Source of the DNA: Streptomyces violaceus
GTDB lineage: Bacteria > Actinomycetota > Actinomycetes > Streptomycetales > Streptomycetaceae
Assembly (NCBI GenBank): GCA_000715635.1
Contig: KL569114.1
Span: forward strand, 17,899-22,928
Reading direction: 5' to 3'
DNA length: 5,030 nucleotides
Below the pieces are notes generated by a model that worked only from the letters and a program-made list of their open reading frames with translations, made no database searches and was not told the DNA's origin. The position numbers were made by a program, and so were the translations under genes. Within the stretch, counting starts at the first letter, position 1. The number at the start of each line of letters is the position of its first letter. Below, one piece after another: positions 1 through 5,030 of the stretch.

Positions 1-31
1 GTACAGGCTCGGGGGCACGGTGCGTTCCAGA

Positions 32-736
32 TCAGCCGCGGCCCAGCCTCCGGCGCCGCAGCACCAGGAACCCGCCGCCCGCCACCAGCGCCGCCGCCAC
101 ACCGGACAGCAGACCCACCGGGGCCCCGTTGCCCGTCTCGGCGAGGTCACCGTCGGCGCCGCTCTGCGGGGACGGCGACGACGACGGCGACGAGGAGGCC
201 GGCACCCCTCCGCCGGCCGACGAGCTCGGCGAAGTCGACGCACCCGGCTCATCCGACGGCCCCTGCGACGCCCCCGACGAAGGCGACACCGACGTCGACC
301 CGGACGGCGTCGCGCCACCGGGCTCCTGCTCGTCCTCGCAGTCCGACCAGAACACCTTGTGCTTGGCGGAGCCCTTCTCGCCCTCGAAGTTCCAGAACAG
401 CTTGTAGTGCCCGTCGGACAGCGACAGGTCCTCACTACGGCCGTGACCCTGGGCGTCCAGCGTCAGCGCACCGGACTCCACCGTCTCCCCCTTGTTCTCA
501 CTCGGGGGGATCGCGTCGATGTGCCAGTCGACTTGCTGACCGCCGTCGAAACCGAAGGCATCCAGGTAGAAGGCGCACACATGCGGCTCATTACGGCGCA
601 GCTCCTCGCCCGTCGAGGCGTCATGGATCTTCACCGTGCCGTTGTCACCGCCAGGAGTGGCATGGGCGGCCGGACCGAGCAGGAGGACCGCGGAAGCGGC
701 GGCGCAGACAGCGCCGAAACGCGAGAGAGTTCGCAT
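32..736 (-). CDS. LAETG-anchored secreted cell-surface protein, unknown ectodomain
   Basis: Secreted protein predicted to be attached covalently to peptidoglycan by a class E sortase. Numbering from the ATG at 736 (234 aa): a signal peptide with basic n-region MRTLSR, a hydrophobic core, and an AHA cleavage site near residue 26. A mature domain of about 110 residues follows, rich in Trp, Phe and Asp, with two cysteines (54 and 133) that could form a disulfide. Then comes a Ser/Pro/Gly-rich low-complexity stalk (about 138-197), LAETG at 198-202, a hydrophobic helix, and an RRRR tail. This is the full sorting-signal layout, and LAXTG is the motif known for Streptomyces SrtE and chaplin substrates. 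No sortase gene is in the window. The start is uncertain: 736 gives the cleanest signal peptide, 751 (MDNLP...) is possible, and neither has a good Shine-Dalgarno. A TTG at 820 would add an implausible Pro/Cys-rich leader. The ectodomain's role is not recognised. Confidence 0.88.
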   Translation of the reverse strand: MRTLSRFGAVCAAASAVLLLGPAAHATPGGDNGTVKIHDASTGEELRRNEPHVCAFYLDAFGFDGGQQVDWHIDAIPPSENKGETVESGALTLDAQGHGRSEDLSLSDGHYKLFWNFEGEKGSAKHKVFWSDCEDEQEPGGATPSGSTSVSPSSGASQGPSDEPGASTSPSSSAGGGVPASSSPSSSPSPQSGADGDLAETGNGAPVGLLSGVAAALVAGGGFLVLRRRRLGRG

Positions 737-773
737 GGGCAGGTTGTCCATCTTCGAGAAGTGACCGAGAAGA

Positions 774-851
774 TGTGGAGGGGGCGGCTCAGCTTCCAGC
801 CTTGCCGGGCAGCACGTCAATCACGAACACACAACGCTCGGCCCCTCCACA
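774..851 (-). promoter_or_regulatory. Inverted repeat in the leader of the LAETG gene
   Basis: In the minus-strand RNA, TGTGGAGGGG (851-842) is perfectly complementary to CCCCTCCACA (783-774), with 58 bases between. With one bulged base, pairing extends another two pairs inward. The upstream arm holds GGAGG, a good Shine-Dalgarno; the downstream arm holds its complement. The enclosed segment contains a possible 13-codon open frame. The pairing is directly visible, but a regulatory role is inference, and chance matches of this length are not negligible at such high G+C. Confidence 0.35.
789..830 (-). CDS. Possible 13-residue leader peptide
   Basis: A short frame starts with GTG at 830 and ends with TGA at 791-789, encoding MFVIDVLPGKAGS. 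GGAGG lies 13 bases upstream (848-844), longer than the usual spacing. An overlapping GTG at 832 has better spacing but stops after three codons. The frame lies in the 138-base gap upstream of the LAETG gene and inside the inverted repeat at 774-851. It is too short for codon statistics, so coding status is speculative. Confidence 0.2.
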   Translation of the reverse strand: MFVIDVLPGKAGS

Positions 852-874
852 GAAGGAGAGAACGCCCTAACCCC

Positions 875-1393
875 TCAGACGGTCACGAACGCGGCCGTCA
901 ACACCGCCACTCCCGACAACGCCATCACCCACGCCGCCCGCGTCCGCAACAGCCCGCCCGCCACCACGACCGACGCCAGCAACAGCGCACCACCCAGCGG
1001 AATCCACGCGTACAGAATCCCCGCCGGACCCGAACGGACCGCGTCATCACCGCCGGGCTTCAGGACCACCGTGTAGGTCCGGCCCTTCTCCACCGCGACC
1101 GACTTCGCGATCTCGACCCTCGGCCGCGGCTGCGCACCCTCCGACAACGGCGTGAACGCACCCGCGCACATGTCCGGCCCGCACCGCGCCACATCGACCG
1201 TGCCGCGCTCCCGGCCCTTCGTCAGCATCACATGCTGCGCCGTACCCCACGACGCCCACACACCCGCGATCAGGATCAGCGCGGCGACCGTACCCATGGC
1301 CGCGAACCGTCCGAACCGCAGCACGGCATGAGAGCTCTGGCGAGAAGCGGTGGCAGTGGGGGGCATGGCCGGGATCATTGGCCATACCCACAC
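875..1393 (-). CDS. Small membrane protein, three predicted helices, unknown function
   Basis: A 172-residue protein I cannot assign to a named function. It has a short polar N-terminus, a hydrophobic helix at about 30-50, and a non-membrane region of about 70 residues (52-121). Two further helices follow at about 122-149 and 152-171, the last ending at the C-terminus. The loop starts with GTVDVARCGPDMCAGAF (64-80), placing Cys71 and Cys76 five residues apart. This resembles the Cys-x(n)-Cys-x-Gly-x-Phe loop of many uncharacterised actinobacterial small membrane proteins (recall, not a search). GTG at 1393 is chosen because GGGAG (1408-1404) lies 10 bases upstream. ATGs at 1378 and 1366 have no convincing ribosome-binding site but remain possible. 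The gene begins 27 bases after the pth stop on the same strand, so co-transcription with pth is likely. Confidence 0.8.
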   Translation of the reverse strand: MWVWPMIPAMPPTATASRQSSHAVLRFGRFAAMGTVAALILIAGVWASWGTAQHVMLTKGRERGTVDVARCGPDMCAGAFTPLSEGAQPRPRVEIAKSVAVEKGRTYTVVLKPGGDDAVRSGPAGILYAWIPLGGALLLASVVVAGGLLRTRAAWVMALSGVAVLTAAFVTV

Positions 1394-1420
1394 GGCCGGT
1401 CAACTCCCGGGGGTGACAAG

Positions 1421-2017
1421 TCAGGAGTTGTACGTACTCTGCGCCCGCTCCAGCCCCTCGATCACCAGAGCCTCCACCGCGTCCGACGCCCGGTCCACGA
1501 AGTAGTCCAGCTCCTTGCGCTCCGCCGACGAGAAATCCTTCAGCACGAAATCCGCCACCGGCATCCGCCCCGGCGGCCGGCCGATCCCGAACCGCACCCG
1601 GTGATAATCCGCCCCGAACGCCTTCGTCATCGACTTCAACCCGTTGTGCCCGTTGTCCCCGCCACCCAGCTTCAGCCGCAACGTCCCGTAATCGATGTCC
1701 AACTCGTCATGAATCGCCACCACATGCGCGACCGGCACCTTGTAGAAGTCCCGCAGCGCGTTCACCGGCCCGCCCGACAGATTCATGTACGACATCGGCT
1801 TCGCCAGAATCACCCGACGGTTCGCCGGCCCAGGCGGCCCGATCCGCCCCTCGATCACCTGCGCCTGCGCCTTCCCCGCCCGCTTGAACCTCCCCCCGAC
1901 ACGATCCGCCAGCAGATCGGCCACCATGAAACCCACGTTGTGCCGGTTCCCCGCATACTCCGGCCCCGGATTGCCCAACCCCACGATCAACCAGGGAGCG
2001 GCGGCATCGGTCGTCAC
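1421..2017 (-). CDS. pth: Peptidyl-tRNA hydrolase (Pth, bacterial type)
   Basis: Cytoplasmic esterase that cleaves peptidyl-tRNA released from stalled ribosomes, freeing tRNA for reuse. From the GTG at 2017 the protein has 198 residues, close to the 194 of E. coli Pth. The family signature is complete: GLGNPGPEY (13-21), RHNVGF with catalytic His26 (E. coli His20), and MNLSG with Asn79 (Asn68). HDELD carries Asp104 (Asp93), and [11 protein letters not shown] carries Asn125 (Asn114). Asn16 matches Asn10. The C-terminal helix ends in TYNS. The start is set by AAGGAG at 2031-2026, 8 bases from GTG 2017. An in-frame ATG at 2023 lies only 2 bases from it and is less likely. The gene follows rplY after a spacer with a strong hairpin and precedes the small membrane protein by 27 bases. 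The rplY-pth pairing is common in actinobacteria. Confidence 0.97.
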   Translation of the reverse strand: MTTDAAAPWLIVGLGNPGPEYAGNRHNVGFMVADLLADRVGGRFKRAGKAQAQVIEGRIGPPGPANRRVILAKPMSYMNLSGGPVNALRDFYKVPVAHVVAIHDELDIDYGTLRLKLGGGDNGHNGLKSMTKAFGADYHRVRFGIGRPPGRMPVADFVLKDFSSAERKELDYFVDRASDAVEALVIEGLERAQSTYNS

Positions 2018-2025
2018 GTCCATGT

Positions 2026-2031
2026 CTCCTT
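2026..2031 (-). promoter_or_regulatory. Ribosome-binding site deciding the pth start
   Basis: AAGGAG reads 5'-3' on the minus strand from 2031 to 2026. It is 8 bases from GTG at 2017, an ordinary spacing, but only 2 bases from ATG at 2023. This favours the GTG start, giving an N-terminus of [10 protein letters not shown]. The site begins 6 bases after the 3' edge of the rplY-pth hairpin. Confidence 0.7.
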
Positions 2032-2037
2032 CATACG

Positions 2038-2074
2038 CGTCGGCCGCTGCTCCGCACGGGAACAGCGGCCGACG
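2038..2074 (-). terminator. Strong hairpin between rplY and pth (terminator or attenuator-like)
   Basis: The minus-strand RNA has perfect 12-base arms CGTCGGCCGCTG (2074-2063) and CAGCGGCCGACG (2049-2038). The 13-base interior can add three more pairs after one mismatch, leaving a GCACG loop. The hairpin sits 18 bases past the rplY stop. No U-tract follows; the next bases run into the pth ribosome-binding site. It could be a U-less terminator of the kind proposed in streptomycetes, a partial terminator lowering pth expression, or an RNA-stability element. The structure is certain; the function is inferred. Confidence 0.6.
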
Positions 2075-2092
2075 AAACGACGACGAAGAGGA

Positions 2093-2689
2093 TCAGGCCT
2101 CAGCGGCCTCTTCGCCCTCGGTCTCCTCACCCTCAGCGGCCTCCTCGGCCTGCGCGGCCAGGACCTGAAGGACGACGGTGTCCTCCTCGACGGCCAGCGT
2201 CGTGCCCTTCGGCAGCGGGATGTCCTTCGCGAGGATCGAGTCACCGGCCGTCAGACCCTCGATGGAGACGGTCACGGACTCCGGGATGTGGGTGGCCTCG
2301 GCCTCGACCGGCAGCGCGTTCAGCACATGCTCCAGCAGGTTGCCGCCCGGGGCCAGCTCACCCTCGGTGTGGACGTAGATGTCGACGTTGACCTGCTCGC
2401 CACGCTTCACCAGCAGCAGGTCGACGTGCTCCAGGAAGCCCTTCAGCGGGTCACGCTGCACGGACTTCGGAATCGCCAGCTCCTTGGTCTTGCCGTCGAT
2501 GTCCAGCGCGATCAGGACGTTCGGAGTACGCAGCGCCATCAGCAGGTCGTGACCCGGCAGGGTCAGGTGCAGCGGGTCCGCGCCGTGGCCGTACAGCACA
2601 CCGGGAACCTTGCTCTCACGACGGATACGGCGCGCGGCACCCTTGCCGAACTCGGTGCGCGTCGCGGCGGAGATCTTCACCTCGGACAT
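2093..2689 (-). CDS. rplY: 50S ribosomal protein L25 / general stress protein Ctc
   Basis: Ribosomal protein of the L25/TL5/Ctc family that binds 5S rRNA in the large-subunit central protuberance. At 198 residues this is the long two-domain form (E. coli L25 has only the N-terminal domain). The N-terminal RNA-binding domain (about 3-92) carries RTEFGKGAARRIRR, VPGVLYG and VQRDPLKGFLEHVD. The C-terminal TL5-type beta domain (about 98-178) includes GGNLLEHVLN and HIPESVTVSIEGL. It ends in a highly acidic Ala/Glu/Gly tail (about 181-198), usual for actinobacterial members. The start is ATG at 2689, with GAGGAG (2700-2695) 5 bases upstream; an in-frame GTG at 2695 overlaps that site and is unlikely. 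A strong hairpin upstream suggests its own promoter in the 2696-2790 region, but I could not pick a clear -10/-35 pair. Confidence 0.97.
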   Translation of the reverse strand: MSEVKISAATRTEFGKGAARRIRRESKVPGVLYGHGADPLHLTLPGHDLLMALRTPNVLIALDIDGKTKELAIPKSVQRDPLKGFLEHVDLLLVKRGEQVNVDIYVHTEGELAPGGNLLEHVLNALPVEAEATHIPESVTVSIEGLTAGDSILAKDIPLPKGTTLAVEEDTVVLQVLAAQAEEAAEGEETEGEEAAEA

Positions 2690-2790
2690 AATCACTCCTC
2701 GAAGTCAGGTATGGACGTGGTCACCCGGCCACGAACGGCCTGCTACGAAGAGCGCGTCGATAACGGACCACCGCATCCCACAACGGGAAA

Positions 2791-2840
2791 CGGCCTCCCT
2801 CGCCGAGCAACTGCAGCAGTCTACTCGGCAAGGGAGGCCG
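2791..2840 (-). terminator. Probable transcription terminator of prs
   Basis: The minus-strand RNA forms a continuous 17-bp stem (2840-2824 with 2807-2791) containing one U-G wobble. The 16-base apical region can form a further 4-bp mini-stem (ACTG/CAGT). Read from the plus strand, the same position is a C/A mismatch, so the structure fits minus-strand transcripts better. It lies 36 bases past the prs TAA stop and is followed by TTTCCCGTTG, a short U-run only. This is typical of GC-rich actinobacterial terminators and probably separates glmU-prs from rplY-pth. Confidence 0.78.
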
Positions 2841-2876
2841 CACCCAAAACGATCTACAGGAACCCCGGAAGAGCCT

Positions 2877-3857
2877 TTACTGCTCGTCGAACAGGCTCGT
2901 CACCGAACCGTCCTCGAACACCTCGCGCACCGCACTCGCGATCGTCGGCGCGATCGACAGCACCGAGATCTTGTCCAGGTCCCCGCTCAGCTCACCCGGC
3001 GTCGGCAGGGTGTTCGTGAACACGAACTCGCTCACCCGCGAATTCTTCAACCGGTCCGCCGCCGGACCCGACAGCACACCGTGCGTCGCCGTCACGATCA
3101 CATCCTCCGCACCGTGCGCGAACAACGCGTCGGCAGCGGCGCAGATCGTCCCACCGGTGTCGATCATGTCGTCCACCAGGACACACACGCGCCCCTTCAC
3201 CTCACCCACGACCTCGTGGACGGTGACCTGGTTCGCGACGTCCTTGTCCCGCCGCTTGTGCACGATCGCCAGCGGCGCGCCCAGCCGGTCGCACCAGCGG
3301 TCGGCGACCCGCACCCGGCCCGCGTCCGGGGACACGACCGTCAGCTTCTCCCGGTCCACCTTCCGGCCCACGTAGTCCGCCAGCAGCGGCAGCGCGAACA
3401 GATGGTCCACCGGCCCGTCGAAGAAGCCCTGGATCTGGTCCGTGTGCAGATCGACGGTCAGAAGGCGGTCCGCACCCGCCGTCTTCATCATGTCCGCGAT
3501 CAGACGCGCCGAAATCGGTTCACGTCCGCGGTGCTTCTTGTCCTGCCGCGCGTAACCGTAGAAAGGCACGATGACCGTGATGGACCGGGCCGACGCGCGC
3601 TTCAGCGCGTCGATCATGATCAACTGCTCCATGATCCACTTATTGATCGGAGCCGTGTGGCTCTGGATCAGGAAGCAGTCGGCGCCACGCGCCGACTCCT
3701 GATAACGCACATAGATCTCACCGTTGGCGAAGTCGAAGGCCTTCGTCGGGACAACCCCGACACCCAGCTGGTGGGCGACCTCCTCGGCAAGCTCGGGGTG
3801 GGCGCGGCCGGAGAAGAACATCAACTTCTTCTCGCCGGTCGTCTTGATCCCGGTCAC
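2877..3857 (-). CDS. prs: Ribose-phosphate pyrophosphokinase (PRPP synthetase, class I)
   Basis: Cytoplasmic enzyme that transfers pyrophosphate from ATP to ribose 5-phosphate, making PRPP for purine, pyrimidine, His, Trp and NAD synthesis. The 326-residue length is normal for the actinobacterial enzyme. Visible sites in order: FANGEIYVR (43-51); the ATP-binding segment FYGYARQDKKHRGREPISAR (99-118); the metal-binding DLHTDQIQGFFD (136-147, His138); VVSPDAGRVRVADRW (174-188); and the flexible-loop KRRDK (201-205), whose Lys201 and Arg203 match the catalytic pair of the family. The PRPP-binding loop VLVDDMIDTGGTI spans 227-239. No key residue is missing. The start is GTG at 3857, with GAGGAG (3871-3866) 8 bases upstream; the stop is TAA. 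It lies 147 bases downstream of glmU on the same strand, an order conserved in Streptomyces and mycobacteria, and is followed by a strong hairpin. Confidence 0.98.
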   Translation of the reverse strand: MTGIKTTGEKKLMFFSGRAHPELAEEVAHQLGVGVVPTKAFDFANGEIYVRYQESARGADCFLIQSHTAPINKWIMEQLIMIDALKRASARSITVIVPFYGYARQDKKHRGREPISARLIADMMKTAGADRLLTVDLHTDQIQGFFDGPVDHLFALPLLADYVGRKVDREKLTVVSPDAGRVRVADRWCDRLGAPLAIVHKRRDKDVANQVTVHEVVGEVKGRVCVLVDDMIDTGGTICAAADALFAHGAEDVIVTATHGVLSGPAADRLKNSRVSEFVFTNTLPTPGELSGDLDKISVLSIAPTIASAVREVFEDGSVTSLFDEQ

Positions 3858-3907
3858 AGCACTGTCTCCTCAGAGGTGTCGCAGCTGGGGTTTCGATCTA
3901 GGGTCGA

Positions 3908-3941
3908 GAGACCTCTCAGCCGGCTCGCGAGAGGACGTCTC
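3908..3941 (-). other. Bulged hairpin in the glmU-prs spacer
   Basis: In the minus-strand RNA, GAGAC (3941-3937) pairs with GTCTC (3912-3908), and CTCTC (3933-3929) with GAGAG (3917-3913). The 5' arm has a 3-base bulge and the loop is 11 bases. No U-run follows. It lies about midway between the glmU stop and prs start. It could be a weak glmU terminator, a prs leader structure or an RNA-processing site. A second tiny hairpin (ACCGG-AAA-CCGGT, 4005-3993) overlaps the glmU stop codon. The functions of both are unknown. Confidence 0.35.
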
Positions 3942-4004
3942 AACTGGTGGGGGTGCGGGTGTGCACTTATCACCGTACGCCGTGTTTGACGCACCGGTTT
4001 CCGG

Positions 4005-5030
4005 TCAGCCCTCGTCAGCCGACTCCCGGGAAGCCGCCTCCGCCGCCTTCGCGGCCGCGCTCCCCGGACGCTTACGAGCCACCCAACCCTCGATATTCCG
4101 CTGCTGACCACGGGCCACAGCCAGCGAACCGGGCGGCACATCCTTCGTGATCACGGATCCGGCAGCGGTGTACGCACCGTCCCCCACAGTGACAGGCGCC
4201 ACAAACATGTTGTCCGAGCCCGTACGGCAGTGAGAGCCGATGTTCGTGTGGTGCTTCTCCCGGCCGTCGTAGTTCACGAACACGCTCGCGGCACCGATGT
4301 TCGACTGCTCACCGATCGTCGCGTCACCCACATAGGAGAGATGAGGCACCTTCGTCCCCTCCCCGATCGTGGCGTTCTTCGTCTCGACGTACGTCCCGAT
4401 CTTGCCCTTGGCACCCAGCCGGGTCCCCGGACGCAAGTACGCGTACGGCCCCACGGACGCGTCCGCACCCACCTCGGCGCTCACGGCCACGGTGTTGTCC
4501 ACACGCGCGCCCGCCCCGACCCGGGTGTCCGTCAGCCGGGAGTTGGGCCCGACCTCCGCGCCCTCACCGAGATGCGTCGCGCCGTGCAGCTGGGTGCCCG
4601 GGTGGACGACGGCGTCCTGCTCGAAGGTCACCGTGACGTCGATCCAGGTCGTCGCCGGGTCGACGACGGTCACACCGGCCAGCATGGCCTGGCTCAGCAG
4701 TCGGTCGTTGAGGATCCGGCGGGCCTCGGAGAGCTGCACGCGGTTGTTGATCCCGGCGATCTCCCGGTGGTCGCCGGCCACGGAGGCCCCGACCCGGTGC
4801 CCGGCCTCACGCAGGATTCCGAGCACGTCGGTCAGGTACTCCTCGCCCTGGCTGTTGTCCGTGCGCACCTTCTTCAGCGCGTCGGCGAGCAACTGGCCGT
4901 CGAACGCGAACACACCCGAGTTGATCTCACGGATCGACCGCTGGGCGTCGGTGGCGTCCTTGTGCTCCACGATCGCGGTCACGGCGCCGGTGGCCTCGTC
5001 GCGGACGATCCGGCCGTAGCCGGTCGCGTC
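4005..5030 (-). CDS. glmU: Bifunctional GlmU (UDP-GlcNAc pyrophosphorylase / GlcN-1-P acetyltransferase), 5' end outside the window
   Basis: Cytoplasmic enzyme making UDP-GlcNAc for peptidoglycan in two steps: acetylation of glucosamine-1-phosphate, then uridylyl transfer. The open frame runs to the right edge as [10 protein letters not shown]..., so 341 residues plus stop are present. About 140 N-terminal residues, including the nucleotide-binding Gly-rich loop, are missing only because the window ends. Fragment numbering: GYGR (4-7), EHKDA (22-26), EINSGVF (35-41) and NNR (95-97) belong to the uridylyltransferase domain. From about 135 the left-handed beta-helix repeats begin, with LRPGT (199-203), YVETKNA (214-220), and VPHLSYVGD (228-236) holding catalytic His230. 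[13 protein letters not shown] (244-256) and [13 protein letters not shown] (271-283) follow. [13 protein letters not shown] is close to the actinobacterial form. The Ala-rich charged tail (about 321-341) is also typical of actinobacteria. The first Val at 4982 is internal, not the start. Confidence 0.97.
   Translation of the reverse strand, partial: DATGYGRIVRDEATGAVTAIVEHKDATDAQRSIREINSGVFAFDGQLLADALKKVRTDNSQGEEYLTDVLGILREAGHRVGASVAGDHREIAGINNRVQLSEARRILNDRLLSQAMLAGVTVVDPATTWIDVTVTFEQDAVVHPGTQLHGATHLGEGAEVGPNSRLTDTRVGAGARVDNTVAVSAEVGADASVGPYAYLRPGTRLGAKGKIGTYVETKNATIGEGTKVPHLSYVGDATIGEQSNIGAASVFVNYDGREKHHTNIGSHCRTGSDNMFVAPVTVGDGAYTAAGSVITKDVPPGSLAVARGQQRNIEGWVARKRPGSAAAKAAEAASRESADEG

Noticed and set aside
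170..230. GACGGC/GAC-rich plus-strand tract as a microsatellite or CRISPR-like repeat
   Set aside because: It is the reverse complement of Ser/Pro codons in the wall-spanning stalk of the LAETG protein; there are no regular spacers.
737..820. TTG at 820 as the start of the LAETG gene
   Set aside because: The nearest GGAGG is 23 bases upstream, and the added Cys/Pro-rich stretch would precede a normal signal peptide. The ATG at 736 is better.
815..820. TTGACG as a -35 element ahead of the LAETG gene
   Set aside because: No TANNNT-like hexamer lies 16-19 bases downstream.
1047..1403. Alternative minus-strand frame overlapping the small membrane protein
   Set aside because: It lacks any fold signal, is Arg/Gly-rich, and is the frame-shifted reading of a gene whose own frame gives three clear hydrophobic helices and a fitting Shine-Dalgarno.
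2716..2733. Small 5-bp hairpin (CGTGG/CCACG) in the rplY leader as an autoregulatory site
   Set aside because: The stem is short with an 8-base loop and is common by chance at this base composition; it does not resemble a 5S rRNA binding site I know.
20..3019. Very long plus-strand open frame (about 999 codons) antisense to several genes
   Set aside because: It runs opposite glutamate- and leucine-rich real genes, gives an Arg/Pro/His-rich product with no recognisable domain, and crosses five well-supported minus-strand genes. It arises from the scarcity of stop codons at very high G+C.
3612..3623. GATCATGATC palindrome in prs
   Set aside because: It is fully explained by conserved codons for the QLIMIDAL segment of the enzyme; no second copy was noticed nearby.
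3895..3900. TAGATC as a -10 element for prs (minus strand)
   Set aside because: At 17-18 bases upstream there is only GC-rich sequence with no resemblance to TTGAC, so I did not call a promoter.
2610..3989. 459-codon plus-strand open frame opposite prs
   Set aside because: Its Arg/His-rich composition and exact overlap with a complete, motif-bearing prs mark it as an antisense shadow.

Overview
The window looks like a piece of a high-G+C actinobacterial chromosome, most likely Streptomyces or a close relative. The evidence is a strong G/C third-position bias, frequent GTG starts, a LAETG (class E sortase type) wall-sorting signal, and the gene order glmU - prs - rplY(ctc) - pth, which is conserved in actinobacteria. 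This is a housekeeping region. I see no mobile element, CRISPR array, tRNA, rRNA or phage gene.

All six genes lie on the minus strand, so transcription runs from right to left. From the right edge: glmU (3' two-thirds only; about the first 140 residues lie outside the window), a 147-base spacer with a modest bulged hairpin, prs (PRPP synthetase), and a 181-base spacer with a strong hairpin that I read as the prs terminator. Then come rplY (ribosomal protein L25/Ctc) and a 69-base spacer (75 bases to the preferred pth start) holding a perfect 12-bp hairpin close to the pth ribosome-binding site. Next are pth (peptidyl-tRNA hydrolase), a small three-helix membrane protein of unknown function 27 bases after pth, a 138-base leader region, and a secreted LAETG-anchored surface protein. 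The last 31 bases at the left edge hold no recognisable gene, and no gene-free stretch exceeds 300 bases.

Functionally, glmU makes UDP-GlcNAc for peptidoglycan, and prs makes PRPP for nucleotides, His/Trp and NAD. rplY and pth serve translation: 5S rRNA binding and recycling of peptidyl-tRNA. The two leftmost genes belong to the cell envelope and are the less characterised part. The most interesting non-coding signals are two. One is a 10-bp inverted repeat ahead of the LAETG gene that brackets a possible 13-codon leader peptide and could hide its ribosome-binding site. The other is the hairpin next to the pth ribosome-binding site. I found no convincing new multi-gene system.
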